This document shows positions 1-9,995 of a stretch of DNA of 64,000 bases, in pieces. The position numbers were made by a program, and so were the translations under genes. The notes below the pieces were generated by a model, which made no database searches, had not been told where the DNA came from, and saw only the letters and a program-made list of their open reading frames with translations. Source of the stretch: Polynucleobacter sp. MWH-Braz-FAM2G (GTDB lineage Bacteria > Pseudomonadota > Gammaproteobacteria > Burkholderiales > Burkholderiaceae); assembly GCF_018687635.1 (NCBI RefSeq), contig NZ_CP061300.1:806001-870000 (forward strand), in the 5' to 3' direction. Numbering within the stretch: position 1 is the stretch's first letter; every line of letters starts with the position of its first letter.

Positions 1-275
1 TGCTTGATGCCCTTGTTGAGGGATATGGCGGCGGAGGCGTTCCTTTTGATTGGCAAGGAATTCCACAGACATGGGTAAGCGAAAACGCGCCTCGGGTCGT
101 TTTGAGTGGTGGGTTGAACACGCACAACGTGGGCGAGGCGATTGCACGCCTGCATCCTTGCGCGGTTGACGTCAGTAGTGGCGTAGAAAGCAGCAGGGGT
201 GTCAAAGATCCTGCGCTCATGGCTCAATTTGTTCAGGCGGTGCGCGCAGCAGATGTGAAATCATCATCCCAATAA
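1..275 (+). CDS. trpF: Phosphoribosylanthranilate isomerase, C-terminal part
   Basis: Partial gene entering from the left edge; the reading frame begins at base 3 and stops with TAA at 273-275. The readable tail contains GGGVPFDW and VVLSGGLNTHNV followed by AVDVSSGVES, the phosphate-binding end of the TIM barrel in TrpF. The enzyme converts N-(5-phosphoribosyl)anthranilate to the carboxyphenylamino-deoxyribulose phosphate in cytoplasmic tryptophan synthesis. It lies 30 bases before trpB on the same strand, consistent with a trpFBA operon. Confidence 0.93.
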   Translation, partial: LDALVEGYGGGGVPFDWQGIPQTWVSENAPRVVLSGGLNTHNVGEAIARLHPCAVDVSSGVESSRGVKDPALMAQFVQAVRAADVKSSSQ

Positions 276-305
276 TTTGCTGTAACTAAATCAAAAGAGG
301 TAGCC

Positions 306-1499
306 ATGTACGACAAGCCAGATGCACGAGGACACTTTGGTCCCTATGGTGGCGTGTTTGTGTCTGAGACATTGATGTATGCGCTTGATGAGCTCAAAGA
401 AGCCTACGCAAAATATCAACACGACCCAGAATTTATTGAAGAGTTTCATTACGAACTAAAACATTTTGTTGGTAGACCATCGCCTGTCTATCATGCAAAG
501 CGTTGGAGTGAAACGCTTGGTGGTGCGCAGATTTATCTCAAGCGTGAGGATTTAAATCACACTGGCGCCCACAAGATTAATAACGTCATTGGTCAAGCGA
601 TGTTGGCTAAGCGTATGGGCAAGCCCCGCATCATTGCTGAAACTGGCGCAGGGCAACACGGTGTTGCCACAGCGACGATCTGCGCTCGTTTTGGTTTGGA
701 TTGCACTGTGTACCAAGGCTCTGTAGACGTTGCTCGTCAAGCGCAAAACGTATTTCGTATGAAACTGCTTGGCGCAAAAGTAGTTCCTGTTGAGTCTGGT
801 ACTAAGACTTTAAAAGATGCGCTCAATGAAGCAATGCGCGATTGGGTAACCAACGTAGACAATACTTTCTACATCATTGGTACTGTTGCAGGTCCACATC
901 CTTACCCAATGATGGTGCGTGATTTTCAAAGCGTAATTGGTGAAGAGTGCAAAGTGCAAATGCCAGAAATGACCGGTCGTCAACCTGATTTTGTACTTGC
1001 TTGTGTTGGTGGTGGATCTAATGCAATGGGTATTTTTTATCCCTATATTGATTTACCTGAAGTTAAGCTTGTTGGTGTAGAGGCCGCAGGCCATGGTTTG
1101 GGAAGTGGTTTGCATTCTGCTGCCTTATGCGTAGGTAGGCCTGGTGTGTTGCACGGTAACCGCACGTACTTGTTACAAGATGAGAATGGTCAGATCTCTG
1201 AGACTCACTCGGTTTCTGCTGGCATGGATTACCCAGGTGTTGGTCCAGAGCATGCTTGGTTAAAAGATTCAGGTCGCGCAGACTACGTCGCCATTACCGA
1301 TGAGGAGGCATTGCAAGCATTTCATGATTGCTGTCGCATTGAGGGTATTATTCCTGCCCTCGAATCTTCACATGCCATTGCCTATGCGTGCAAGCTAGCT
1401 AAGACCTTGCCAAAAGACAAGACGATTTTGGTAAACCTCTCTGGTCGCGGTGACAAAGATATGCATACCGTTGCTCAGGCAACTGGTTCAGAAGGTTAA
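306..1499 (+). CDS. trpB: Tryptophan synthase beta chain
   Basis: 397 residues, the usual TrpB length. It condenses indole with L-serine using pyridoxal phosphate, as part of the alpha2beta2 complex with TrpA. The PLP-lysine segment HTGAHKINN, the loop [10 protein letters not shown] and the phosphate-binding GGGSNAMG are all present. The ATG is preceded by AAAAGAGGTAGCC, a good ribosome-binding site. It follows trpF and precedes trpA, as in other Burkholderiales. Confidence 0.98.
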   Translation: MYDKPDARGHFGPYGGVFVSETLMYALDELKEAYAKYQHDPEFIEEFHYELKHFVGRPSPVYHAKRWSETLGGAQIYLKREDLNHTGAHKINNVIGQAMLAKRMGKPRIIAETGAGQHGVATATICARFGLDCTVYQGSVDVARQAQNVFRMKLLGAKVVPVESGTKTLKDALNEAMRDWVTNVDNTFYIIGTVAGPHPYPMMVRDFQSVIGEECKVQMPEMTGRQPDFVLACVGGGSNAMGIFYPYIDLPEVKLVGVEAAGHGLGSGLHSAALCVGRPGVLHGNRTYLLQDENGQISETHSVSAGMDYPGVGPEHAWLKDSGRADYVAITDEEALQAFHDCCRIEGIIPALESSHAIAYACKLAKTLPKDKTILVNLSGRGDKDMHTVAQATGSEG

Positions 1500-1563
1500 T
1501 GAAGGTAGCAATAAAAATAAAACAGAAATAAGAATAAGCAAGAATAGAAAATAAGAATTAGCT

Positions 1564-2361
1564 ATGTCAAAAATTACCGCTCTATTTAAAGAGTTAAAAG
1601 CCTCTGGTAAAAAAGGATTGATTCCTTTTATTACCGCAGGGGATCCAGATCCAAAACTGACAGTTGAATTGATGCATGCATTGGTGCGTGGTGGTTCTAG
1701 CGTAATCGAATTGGGCGTGCCATTTTCTGATCCGATGGCAGATGGTCCTGTGATTCAACGATCCTCTGAGCGCGCCTTAACTCAGGGTGTGACCTTGCAT
1801 GGCTGTTTAGAGATGGTTAAGGAGTTTCGTAAAAAAGATGCTCATACTCCAGTTGTTCTAATGGGATACGCAAATCCCGTTGAGCAAATGGGGGCAGAGC
1901 GATTTGCTACGGAGGCGAAAGCTGCTGGTGTTGATGGTGTTTTGGTGGTTGACTATCCCCCAGAGGAGTGTGTGGATTTTGCAGCTCGTATGCGTGTTGC
2001 TGGAATTGACCCCATTTTCTTGCTGGCACCCACGTCATCTCATGAACGTATTAAAGAGGCTGCCAAAATAGCTTCTGGTTATATTTATTACGTCTCGATG
2101 CGCGGGGTTACAGGAGCATCCCACCTCAATACCCAAGATGTGGCAAGCATCATCCCAAAAATCCGCGAAGAGACCGATATTCCGATCGCAGTGGGCTTCG
2201 GTATTAGCGATGCCGCAAGCGCTAAGGCGGTCTCGGCGAGCGCTGATGCTGTGGTAATTGGCAGTCGCATTATTCGTCTTTTGGAGGATGCACCCCCAGG
2301 GCAGGCAGTACAATCACTAGAAACCTTCATTCGCGAAATTCGCGAGGCATTGGATAGCTAA
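1564..2361 (+). CDS. trpA: Tryptophan synthase alpha chain
   Basis: 265 residues, a TIM barrel that cleaves indole-3-glycerol phosphate to indole and glyceraldehyde 3-phosphate. Visible motifs are FITAGDPDP, the catalytic-Glu strand [16 protein letters not shown] with its Asp, and VGFGISDA near the phosphate site. It starts 64 bases after trpB and ends 5 bases before accD, so it is probably cotranscribed with both. Confidence 0.98.
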   Translation: MSKITALFKELKASGKKGLIPFITAGDPDPKLTVELMHALVRGGSSVIELGVPFSDPMADGPVIQRSSERALTQGVTLHGCLEMVKEFRKKDAHTPVVLMGYANPVEQMGAERFATEAKAAGVDGVLVVDYPPEECVDFAARMRVAGIDPIFLLAPTSSHERIKEAAKIASGYIYYVSMRGVTGASHLNTQDVASIIPKIREETDIPIAVGFGISDAASAKAVSASADAVVIGSRIIRLLEDAPPGQAVQSLETFIREIREALDS

Positions 2362-2366
2362 AACTG

Positions 2367-3254
2367 ATGAGCTGGATAGATAAATTACTCCCTCCCCAAA
2401 TTCAACATACTGATCCTGCAAATCGCAAATCAGTTCCAGAGGGGTTATGGGTTAAATGCCCAGGTTGTGAAACGGTTCTTTACAGCACGGATATCGAAGC
2501 CAATTTATCGGTTTGCCCCAAATGCAGTCATCATATGCGCATCGGTGCGCGTCTTCGTTTGGATAGCTTGTTGGATGAAAAAGGTCGTTACGAGATTGGT
2601 GCAGATATCTATCCAACGGATCCATTGAAATTTAAGGACTCTAAGAAGTACCCAGACCGTATTAAAGAGGCAAATGATGCCTCTGGTGAATCCGAAGCCT
2701 TAATTGTGATGGGTGGCAAGATTGAAACGATACCTGTAGTTGCCGCTTGTTTCGAGTTTCAGTACATGGGCGGTTCAATGGGTTCTGTTGTGGGTGAGCG
2801 TTTTGCTCGTGGCGTTCAAGAAGCGATTGATAAGAAGTGCGCATTCATATGTGTAACTGCTACTGGTGGCGCACGTATGCAAGAGAGCTTGCTATCACTA
2901 TTTCAGATGGCCAAAACAAATTCGATGTTGACCTTACTCTCAAAAAAAGGTTTGCCTTACATTAGCGTTCTCACCGATCCAACTATGGGCGGCATCTCTG
3001 CTAGCTTTGCCTTTATGGGTGATGTAGTCATGGCAGAGCCAAAAGCCTTAATTGGTTTTGCTGGTCCTCGTGTTATTGAGCAAACTGTACGTGAGAAGTT
3101 GCCTGAAGGTTTTCAGCGGTCTGAATTCTTAATGCAAAAGGGCGGCATTGACATGATTGTTGATCGTCGTCAAATGCGTGGTGAAATTGCCCGTTTGCTT
3201 GCTTTATTGCAAAAGCTTCCTGAACCTGCGATAGCGGGTAGCTCAGCTCTCTAA
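2367..3254 (+). CDS. accD: Acetyl-CoA carboxylase carboxyltransferase subunit beta
   Basis: 295 residues. It forms the carboxyltransferase with AccA and transfers CO2 from carboxybiotin to acetyl-CoA in fatty acid synthesis. The N-terminal zinc ribbon is visible as CPGCETVLY followed by CPKCSHHM. The crotonase-like core has GGARMQESL and [12 protein letters not shown]. It is 5 bases downstream of trpA and 4 bases upstream of folC, so translation is probably coupled across trpA-accD-folC. Confidence 0.98.
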   Translation: MSWIDKLLPPQIQHTDPANRKSVPEGLWVKCPGCETVLYSTDIEANLSVCPKCSHHMRIGARLRLDSLLDEKGRYEIGADIYPTDPLKFKDSKKYPDRIKEANDASGESEALIVMGGKIETIPVVAACFEFQYMGGSMGSVVGERFARGVQEAIDKKCAFICVTATGGARMQESLLSLFQMAKTNSMLTLLSKKGLPYISVLTDPTMGGISASFAFMGDVVMAEPKALIGFAGPRVIEQTVREKLPEGFQRSEFLMQKGGIDMIVDRRQMRGEIARLLALLQKLPEPAIAGSSAL

Positions 3255-3258
3255 GCGC

Positions 3259-4584
3259 TTGAGCTCAGCACACCAAGCCCCTATATTATTTCTCAGCCTA
3301 GAGGCTTGGCTTAGCCATCTTGAAACTGCCCACCCTGTCGGGATCGATATGGGTCTTGAGCGAATTAATCGGGTAAAAGCTGCCCTAGATCTTCATTTTG
3401 ATTGCCCAGTCATTACCGTTGCTGGCACAAATGGTAAAGGTTCAACTTGCGCTTTTTTAGAAAGCATTCTGTTGGCTTCGGGTTATCGGGTCGGTTGTCA
3501 TACATCTCCGCATTTACTCAAATTTAATGAGCGCGCTCGTATTAATGGCGAAGATGTCAATGACAACTTATTACTTGAACACTTTGCGGCTGTTGAAAAA
3601 GCGCGCGTCAGTTTGGTTGATGCACCTACATTAACTTATTTTGAATTCACCACCTTGGCGATCATGCATTTGTTTGCTAAATCCAATTTAGATGCGGTTA
3701 TCTTGGAGGTTGGAATGGGTGGACGTTTAGACGCGGTCAATATTGTGGATGCTGACTGCGCTATCGTGACTAGTATTGATATCGATCATGCTGATTTCTT
3801 GGGAGGAACCAGAGAGGCTATTGGCCTTGAAAAAGCGGGCATTTTTCGTCCAGGACACATTGCGGTATGTGGCGATCCTGTGCCACCCCAGTCATTAATC
3901 GATTACGCCGAGAAGTTAGGATGTGATCTTTGGTTGCAAGGACGTGACTACAATTTTCAGGGTGACAAACAGCAATGGGGATGGGCGGGGCGTAAAAAAC
4001 GTTTTAGTGGTCTTGGCTACCCGGCATTACGGGGCGCCAACCAAATCCTGAATGCATCTGCTGTAGTGGCTGCATTAATGGCTCTTCATCAGCGTCTGCC
4101 TGTAAGCGCCCAAGATATTCGGAATGGTTTTGCTCTAGTTGAGTTGCCTGGCCGGTTTCAGGTCTTACCAGGTCAGCCAACAGTTGTCTTGGATGTTGCT
4201 CACAACCCCCATGCGGCTGCAACATTGGCGCAGGGTCTCGATAAGATGGGTTATCACCCCTATACCTATGCCATTTTTGGTGCGATGACCGATAAGGATA
4301 TTGAGGGGGTCATTAAACCCCTTCTCAATATTGTTGATTTCTGGTTTTGCACCGATTTACCCACTTCAAGAGCTGCGAGCGCTAAGGATTTAGCAGAGAA
4401 GCTTGAATCCATGGGGGTTAAGCCAAAAAACGGGGCAGATGGTGGTATTGAATGCTTCCCAGATCCTGCTGCAGCGTATCAAAAAGCCCTTTCAAAGGCA
4501 GGTGAGGGTGATAGAATTGTGACCTTCGGATCCTTCTATACCGTTGCAGGCGTAATGACTTACCGAAACAACCAGGCCCACTGA
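3259..4584 (+). CDS. folC: Dihydrofolate synthase / folylpolyglutamate synthase
   Basis: 441 residues, starting at a TTG codon 4 bases after the accD stop. This Mur-ligase-family enzyme adds glutamate to dihydropteroate and folates using ATP. The P-loop is VAGTNGKGST, followed by the family segments GCHTSPHL and EVGMGGRLDAVN; VLDVAHNPHA lies in the C-terminal domain. The TTG is the only start with a sensible position relative to accD. Cotranscription with accD and the SPOR protein is likely. Confidence 0.95.
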   Translation: MSSAHQAPILFLSLEAWLSHLETAHPVGIDMGLERINRVKAALDLHFDCPVITVAGTNGKGSTCAFLESILLASGYRVGCHTSPHLLKFNERARINGEDVNDNLLLEHFAAVEKARVSLVDAPTLTYFEFTTLAIMHLFAKSNLDAVILEVGMGGRLDAVNIVDADCAIVTSIDIDHADFLGGTREAIGLEKAGIFRPGHIAVCGDPVPPQSLIDYAEKLGCDLWLQGRDYNFQGDKQQWGWAGRKKRFSGLGYPALRGANQILNASAVVAALMALHQRLPVSAQDIRNGFALVELPGRFQVLPGQPTVVLDVAHNPHAAATLAQGLDKMGYHPYTYAIFGAMTDKDIEGVIKPLLNIVDFWFCTDLPTSRAASAKDLAEKLESMGVKPKNGADGGIECFPDPAAAYQKALSKAGEGDRIVTFGSFYTVAGVMTYRNNQAH

Positions 4585-4587
4585 TCC

Positions 4588-5427
4588 ATGATTCGTTTAC
4601 CGAGCTTTTTTAAGCGAAAAACCCAGTCTGATGACCTTGAATTAGGTTCAAGGGGTAACCGCACCGTCAAACGAGTTGCCCCAAGAAGCTTGCAACGTTC
4701 TATTGAGGCTGAAGAGCTAGCGCTAACCGAGGATCCAGAGCAACAAAGGGCGCGTCACCGTCTTATCGGTGCGGCCGTTCTAGTCCTAATTGCCGTAATC
4801 GGTTTACCCCGTATTTTGGATAGCAAGCCAAAATCATCTCCAAACGATATTGCTATCAATATTGTGACTAGCTTGCCAATGCCAGGCGCAGAATCTAAGC
4901 CTGATGCCAAGACGGAAGTTAAATCTGAAGCAAAACCAAAAACAGATGCTGTCGTGGAAGCTCCTAAGGCAGTAGTGCCTGCCCCCGAAGTAAAGGCTGA
5001 TGCGAAGCCAGAGCCAAAACTAGAGTCTAAGCCATCAGCGCCTACTGTTAGTAAGTCAGCTACATTAGGTCTAGCAGCAGGTGAAGAGGTGGTTGCAAGC
5101 GCCAATACCAAGCCAAAAGTTGATGATGCATCTAAGGCCGTTACACCCAATAATTCAGCTACAAGTAATGCTTCCGCAAGTGGCACAGGCAAGTATGTCA
5201 TTCAGATTGGTGCATTTGCATCCGAAGAGCGCGCTAAAGGTTGGGTCGCAAAGCTAAAGGATCAAAAGATACCTTATTACACTTCAACTAAGACTGGTGC
5301 GGATGGAGTGAAGTTGTATTTGCTGCGAGCGGGTCCATATACCGATAAAGACCTCGCAGATGCAGCAGAAAAGAAAATAAAGGCGATGGGTCTTTCGCCC
5401 AAAGTAATCGAGTCTGGTAAGCAGTAA
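4588..5427 (+). CDS. SPOR-domain cell-division protein (DedD-like)
   Basis: 279 residues. There is a cytoplasmic N-terminal part, one membrane helix at about residues 52-74 (LIGAAVLVLIAVIGLP), a long Lys/Ala/Pro-rich periplasmic linker with repeated KPDA/KPEPK units, and a C-terminal SPOR domain beginning near GKYVIQIGAF. SPOR domains bind denuded peptidoglycan glycans at the septum. It starts 3 bases after folC and its stop overlaps the cvpA start, a classic folC-dedD-cvpA-purF arrangement. The low-complexity linker opens long shadow frames on the other strand. Confidence 0.93.
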   Translation: MIRLPSFFKRKTQSDDLELGSRGNRTVKRVAPRSLQRSIEAEELALTEDPEQQRARHRLIGAAVLVLIAVIGLPRILDSKPKSSPNDIAINIVTSLPMPGAESKPDAKTEVKSEAKPKTDAVVEAPKAVVPAPEVKADAKPEPKLESKPSAPTVSKSATLGLAAGEEVVASANTKPKVDDASKAVTPNNSATSNASASGTGKYVIQIGAFASEERAKGWVAKLKDQKIPYYTSTKTGADGVKLYLLRAGPYTDKDLADAAEKKIKAMGLSPKVIESGKQ

Positions 5428-5993
5428 TGGAATACTTATCCACCCTCAAGCTAACATCGGTGGATTATTTCACCCTAGTTGTACTCTTGATTTCTGCTTT
5501 AGTTGGCATCTCAAGGGGATTGTTTAAAGAGTTGCTGGCCTTAGTGTCTTGGTTTGCGGCTTCTTGGGTCGCTTACCATTACAGTAATTACTTATCTACT
5601 GAATGGCTCTCTACGTTTCATCTTGATGAAATGCTTAGCTTAGGCGCTAGCTTCATCATTCTATTTATATTGACTCTGATTATCTGTGGCCTAGTTGGCG
5701 GAGTGGTGCAAAAAATTATTTCCTCAGTGGGATTAAGTTTGGCTGATCGTTTCTTGGGTTTAACGTTTGGTTTAGTTCGCGGCGCCTTGATTGTTGTTGT
5801 GTTTGCAACTCTGGCCGTGCTCACCCCCATTCCTCAAAGTATGGCTTGGCAAAATGCAATTACGAGACCGGCTATCGATATGGCAACAGGCTTGATTAAA
5901 AGTTGGCTTCCTGCCGATTGGGCTAAACAGTTGACTGATGCATTACCAAAAGTTACCCCAACCATTAGTCCTAAAATAACAATAGGAATCTAG
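5427..5993 (+). CDS. cvpA: CvpA family membrane protein
   Basis: 188 residues with about four hydrophobic helices: DYFTLVVLLISALVGI at the N-terminus, then segments around residues 30-50, 72-95 and 105-128. It carries the family start pattern G(I)SRGLFKELLALVSW. CvpA was named for colicin V production and is an inner-membrane protein of uncertain biochemical role. It overlaps the previous gene by one base and lies 4 bases upstream of purF, as in most proteobacteria. Confidence 0.95.
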   Translation: MEYLSTLKLTSVDYFTLVVLLISALVGISRGLFKELLALVSWFAASWVAYHYSNYLSTEWLSTFHLDEMLSLGASFIILFILTLIICGLVGGVVQKIISSVGLSLADRFLGLTFGLVRGALIVVVFATLAVLTPIPQSMAWQNAITRPAIDMATGLIKSWLPADWAKQLTDALPKVTPTISPKITIGI

Positions 5994-5997
5994 AGAT

Positions 5998-7536
5998 ATG
6001 TGTGGCGTTGTCGGAACAATTTCTCATACACCAGTAAACCAACTGCTTTATGACGCTTTGTTGCTCTTGCAACATCGCGGACAGGATGCTGCTGGCATTG
6101 CGACTATGAATGGCAATTCATTCACGATGCATAAAGCCAATGGCTTGGTTAGGGATGTATTCAGAACGCGTAATATGCGCAGTTTGGTTGGTAATGCAGG
6201 TATTGGTCAGGTACGCTATCCAACAGCTGGATCGGCCAGTAGCGAAGAAGAGGCGCAACCGTTTTATGTAAGCGCCCCTTACGGAATTATTCTGGCGCAT
6301 AACGGCAATTTAACAAATGCGCCCAGCTTGCGCGTAGAGATGGCCTATCGTGATCGTCGGCATATCAATACTAGTTCTGATACTGAAGTTTTATTAAACG
6401 TACTAGCCGACGAGTTACAAAAAGAAACCAATAGCGCTGCCTTGGATGAAGGGGCAATGTTTAATGCAGTCACTGGTGTAGCAGGTCGCGTCAAAGGTTC
6501 TTATGCAGTGGTCTCACTGATTGCTGGTTATGGTTTATTGGCTTTCCGTGATCCATTTGGTATTCGTCCGTTATGTATAGGTCGTATCGATACACCTCAA
6601 GGCCCTGAGTGGATGATTGCTTCTGAATCTGTGGCGCTAGAAGGCCTTGGATTTACATTTGTTCGCGATGTTCATCCTGGTGAAGCAATTTACATTGACT
6701 TGGATGGCAATTTTTATTCACGTCAGTGCGTACCAAATGCTGTTCTCACGCCTTGTATTTTTGAATATGTTTATATGGCAAGGCCAGACTCTACGATTGA
6801 TGGAGTGACTGTCTATAACGTCCGCATGCGAATGGGTGATTATTTGGCTGAGAAGATTCGCAAAGAAACAAACGTAGCGGAGATAGACGTAGTGATGCCT
6901 ATTCCGGACTCTAGTCGACCTGCGGCAATGCAGGTGGCAAAGAACTTAGGCGTTGACTATCGCGAAGGTTTCTTTAAGAACCGTTATATTGGTCGCACCT
7001 TCATCATGCCAGGACAGGCTGTGCGCAAGAAGTCCGTTCGCCAGAAATTAAATGCGATGCGCATTGAATTTAAAGATAAGACTGTATTGATTGTGGATGA
7101 CTCGATTGTTCGTGGAACCACTTCTTTCGAGATTGTGCAGATGGCTCGCGAATCTGGTGCTAAAAAAGTGATCTTCGCATCTGCGGCGCCTCCAGTTCGT
7201 TTCCCGAATGTTTACGGTATCGATATGCCTACTCGTAGCGAATTGGTGGCCTATGGTCGCACCGATGAAGAAATCAATAAGATGATCGGCGCAGATCAAT
7301 TGATCTACCAAAGCGTTGAAGACATGAAGCAAGCGGTGAGGGACATTAATCCGGATATTCAGAATTTTGAAGCCTCTTGCTTTGATGGCAACTATATTAC
7401 GGGTGATATTACCGAGTCCTATTTGGATGCATTAGAAGCTTCCAGAAATACCTCAGCAGCGAAGGCGGATCGCCAAAAGGATTCCAGTGACTTTGCTCGT
7501 TCGCAACTCCATTTGCACTTGGCAACCGAAGACTAA
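5998..7536 (+). CDS. purF: Amidophosphoribosyltransferase
   Basis: 512 residues. It performs the first step of purine synthesis, moving the glutamine amide onto PRPP. The mature protein begins with the nucleophile Cys2 (MCGVVG), so it lacks the propeptide of the Bacillus type. The glutaminase domain shows HRGQDAAGIAT and HNGNLTNA. The phosphoribosyltransferase domain has the PRPP loop VLIVDDSIVRGTTS. It is the last gene of the folC-dedD-cvpA-purF run. Confidence 0.98.
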   Translation: MCGVVGTISHTPVNQLLYDALLLLQHRGQDAAGIATMNGNSFTMHKANGLVRDVFRTRNMRSLVGNAGIGQVRYPTAGSASSEEEAQPFYVSAPYGIILAHNGNLTNAPSLRVEMAYRDRRHINTSSDTEVLLNVLADELQKETNSAALDEGAMFNAVTGVAGRVKGSYAVVSLIAGYGLLAFRDPFGIRPLCIGRIDTPQGPEWMIASESVALEGLGFTFVRDVHPGEAIYIDLDGNFYSRQCVPNAVLTPCIFEYVYMARPDSTIDGVTVYNVRMRMGDYLAEKIRKETNVAEIDVVMPIPDSSRPAAMQVAKNLGVDYREGFFKNRYIGRTFIMPGQAVRKKSVRQKLNAMRIEFKDKTVLIVDDSIVRGTTSFEIVQMARESGAKKVIFASAAPPVRFPNVYGIDMPTRSELVAYGRTDEEINKMIGADQLIYQSVEDMKQAVRDINPDIQNFEASCFDGNYITGDITESYLDALEASRNTSAAKADRQKDSSDFARSQLHLHLATED

Positions 7537-7596
7537 AAAGCGACAGGAATTTGCATTGAAAAAGGCAAATCTGCAATTCGGTGTCAAAATAGCAGA

Positions 7597-8805
7597 ATGA
7601 AGAGCAAAACTACACGCCAAAAACCTGATTTTTCTAAGTTAGCACTCGAGACCTTGGCGGTCCGAGCAGGCACTCGTCGCACTGCCGAGTATCAAGAGCA
7701 TTCCGAAGCAATGTTTTTGACCTCTAGTTTTTGTTTTGATAGTGCAGAGTTGGCAGCAGATGGCTTTGCGCACGCTGATCAAGGTTTTATTTATTCCCGT
7801 TTTACAAATCCAACTGTCAGCATGTTTCAGGATCGATTGGCTGCACTAGAGGGTGGCGAAGCATGTATAGCTACAGCCTCTGGAATGTCGGCCATTCTCA
7901 CAATGGCGATGGCTCATCTTCAAGCCGGTGACCATGTTGTTTGTTCGCGCTCAGTATTTGGAGCAACGATTCAGTTATTCACCAACATCTTAGGGCGATT
8001 TGGCATCACGACGACTTATGTTGATTTGACGGATATCAAGTCATGGCAAGCTGCTGTCCAGCCAAACACTAAACTCTTTTATTTGGAAACACCCTCTAAT
8101 CCATTAACCGAGATTGCAGACATAAAAGCAATTTCTAAGATTGCCAAAAAAGCGGGCGCGCTATTGGCTGTTGATAACTGCTTCTGTACACCAGCTTTAC
8201 AAAAGCCATTGTCCTTGGGTGCCGATGTCGTAATTCATTCAGCAACTAAATATTTGGATGGTCAAGGTAGGGTGGTTGGCGGTGCGATTGTGGGTAGTCA
8301 TGATTTCATTATGGGGAAAGTATTCCCCTATGTGCGCACAGCAGGTCCAACACTTTCTGCATTTAATGCTTGGGTATTTCTCAAAGGGCTCGAGACTTTA
8401 GAGCTTCGTATGAAGCAACAGAGTCAGAATGCATTGGCATTAGCGCAATGGCTTGAAAAGCAGCCTGGTGTAGAGCGCGTCTACCACCCAGGTCTAAAGT
8501 CACATCCTCAGCATGCTTTGGCAAAACGCCAGCAAAAAGAGGGTGGGGCAATTCTGTCATTCACACTTAAGGGCGGTAAGAAGGCGGCTTTCAAGTTAAT
8601 CAATCAAACCAAGCTTTGTTCAATTACGGCAAACTTGGGTGATACTCGTACGACTATTACGCATCCCGCTACGACCACCCATTGTCGCGTGACCCCTGAG
8701 GCTAGAAAGGCTGCTGGTATATCGGACGGCTTGGTGCGGATTGCTGTTGGCTTAGAAAACATCAACGATTTAAAGAATGATCTAGCTGGTGGACTCAAAA
8801 AATAA
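7597..8805 (+). CDS. metZ: O-succinylhomoserine sulfhydrylase
   Basis: 402 residues of the Cys/Met-metabolism PLP enzyme family. The PLP lysine lies in HSATKYLDGQGRVVGG. The sequence LFYLETPSNPLTEIADI and C-terminal TTTHCRVTPEARKAAGI fit the MetZ branch more than MetB or MetC. It makes homocysteine directly from O-succinylhomoserine and sulfide, which ties sulfide to methionine. A gene immediately after purF is the usual Burkholderiales position. The 60-base gap upstream holds only a weak inverted repeat (ATTTGC...GCAAAT). Confidence 0.93.
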   Translation: MKSKTTRQKPDFSKLALETLAVRAGTRRTAEYQEHSEAMFLTSSFCFDSAELAADGFAHADQGFIYSRFTNPTVSMFQDRLAALEGGEACIATASGMSAILTMAMAHLQAGDHVVCSRSVFGATIQLFTNILGRFGITTTYVDLTDIKSWQAAVQPNTKLFYLETPSNPLTEIADIKAISKIAKKAGALLAVDNCFCTPALQKPLSLGADVVIHSATKYLDGQGRVVGGAIVGSHDFIMGKVFPYVRTAGPTLSAFNAWVFLKGLETLELRMKQQSQNALALAQWLEKQPGVERVYHPGLKSHPQHALAKRQQKEGGAILSFTLKGGKKAAFKLINQTKLCSITANLGDTRTTITHPATTTHCRVTPEARKAAGISDGLVRIAVGLENINDLKNDLAGGLKK

Positions 8806-8827
8806 AGAAGTGCATCAGGATAAGGCC

Positions 8828-9445
8828 ATGGGGTTTTCTGATGCTACTCAATTTTGGAATGAGCGCTTCGATAAAGAAGAGTTCATTTTTGGCAAGGAGC
8901 CAAATGAGTACCTGGTCGAGAAATCGCAGCAATATCTAAAGCCCAAAGATAAAGTACTTTGTATTGCTGACGGCGAGGGGCGAAACGGTGTTTGGCTTGC
9001 AAAACAAGGCATGCAAGTTGTTGGCTTTGATGCTTCTGATATTGCGCTTAATAAGGCCAGACAATTTGCTAAAGAGAATCAAGTTGAAGTCGAATACACA
9101 TTCTCAGATACGGATAGCTATGACTGGCCAAAAAATACTTATGATGCAGTCATAGGAATTTTTATTCAGTTCGCTGATCCAGCAATGCGGGCAAGAATAT
9201 TTGAGCAGACATATAAATCATTAAAGACAGGCGGCATTTTTATTCTGCAAGGCTACACACCAAAACAATTGGAATATAAAACAGGTGGTCCCTCATTGAT
9301 TGAGCACCTCTACACAGAAGAACTCATTCGAGATCTTTGCAAAGAATTTCAGATAGTCGAACTTGTTTCTTATGAAAAAGCGCTGTCTGAGGGTCCTAGA
9401 CATACAGGGATGTCAGCGCTGCTTGGTTTGGTGGCTAAAAAATAA
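8828..9445 (+). CDS. Class I SAM-dependent methyltransferase (TehB-like)
   Basis: About 205 residues. The Rossmann motif I is VLCIADGEGRNGVWLA, followed by VVGFDASDIALNKA (motif for the ribose) and YDAVIGIFIQFADP. The substrate is not visible; TehB-type enzymes act on small molecules, including chalcogen compounds. I chose the ATG at 8828 because AGGATAAGG sits just upstream. A GTG at 8789 would extend the protein by 13 residues and overlap metZ by 17 bases. Confidence 0.85.
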   Translation: MGFSDATQFWNERFDKEEFIFGKEPNEYLVEKSQQYLKPKDKVLCIADGEGRNGVWLAKQGMQVVGFDASDIALNKARQFAKENQVEVEYTFSDTDSYDWPKNTYDAVIGIFIQFADPAMRARIFEQTYKSLKTGGIFILQGYTPKQLEYKTGGPSLIEHLYTEELIRDLCKEFQIVELVSYEKALSEGPRHTGMSALLGLVAKK

Positions 9446-9452
9446 ATTTAAA

Positions 9453-9485
9453 AAAAGACTGCGAGGTATTACTACGCAGTCTTTT
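9453..9485. terminator. Rho-independent terminator, bidirectional
   Basis: Perfect 11-bp inverted repeat AAAAGACTGCG / CGCAGTCTTTT around an 11-base loop. The A/T-rich stem ends give U-runs in both directions. It separates the plus-strand methyltransferase from the minus-strand HiPIP gene. Confidence 0.85.
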
Positions 9486-9544
9486 CTATTCCTGAAGCAC
9501 TTGATCGCGCTTCCGTTTTAAAACTAAGAAGCTTAGTTATTTAC

Positions 9545-9853
9545 TTATGCTTTTTTAGCGTAAGCAGAGCACCAGCCTTTGCCAGATACTTGCTTACCAG
9601 CAAACAAAGAGCAGCCGCCAGAGGCAGAACCAGGCTTACCTTGGTACAAAGCACAGTTATCGCATTGCTGACCAGCAGCATACTTTGCATATTTTGCTTT
9701 ATCTACCTTGGAAGCATCGGCTTTGTAACCCAAGGCGGCAGCTTGTGGATCAGTTTCTGCAACCATTGCTTGCGCTTGAACCTTGCCGTTCAATGCCAGA
9801 GTACAGGCACCAGCAGCAGACAAAATCATAAATTGGCGACGACTATTCTTCAT
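9545..9853 (-). CDS. High-potential iron-sulfur protein (HiPIP)
   Basis: 102 residues from the ATG at 9853. A Tat signal SRRQFMILSAAGA runs to a cleavage site near AQA-MV, so the folded protein acts in the periplasm. The four [4Fe-4S] ligands are C64, C67, C81 and C95 (CX2C, X13, C, X13, C), the HiPIP spacing, in the usual tail ...GGCSLF...GWCSAYAKKA. HiPIPs are soluble one-electron carriers linking a bc1 complex or periplasmic oxidoreductases to an oxidase. Longer upstream starts exist but would bury the Tat signal. It is divergent from a rhodanese gene. Confidence 0.95.
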   Translation of the reverse strand: MKNSRRQFMILSAAGACTLALNGKVQAQAMVAETDPQAAALGYKADASKVDKAKYAKYAAGQQCDNCALYQGKPGSASGGCSLFAGKQVSGKGWCSAYAKKA

Positions 9854-9975
9854 GGATTCTCCAGTATTTGAGTAAATAAAAAATTTGAAACTATCTTTTG
9901 ATGATCTTAAAGGTGTTGCTACCTTCAACAATAGGGGTTTCTCAGTATTAAGTTTGCTGTAAATTGAGATCACAC

Positions 9976-9995
9976 TGCATAAATATGCATAAATA
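9976..9995 (+). repeat. Tandem 10-bp direct repeat in divergent promoter region
   Basis: TGCATAAATA occurs twice back to back, one helical turn apart, and runs into the palindrome ATACGTAT at 9993-10000. The block lies between the HiPIP start (9853) and the rhodanese start (10052), so it is a candidate regulator-binding site. Assignment to an ArsR-type regulator encoded nearby is inference. Confidence 0.5.

Noticed and set aside
4755-5201. 148-residue Ala/Ser/Thr-rich frame on the minus strand
   Set aside because: It mirrors the low-complexity Lys/Ala/Pro linker of the SPOR protein and has no family features.
7549-7570. ATTTGC/GCAAAT inverted repeat before metZ as riboswitch or terminator
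   Set aside because: The stem is short and AT-rich with no U-run, and no SAM-type riboswitch pattern is visible.
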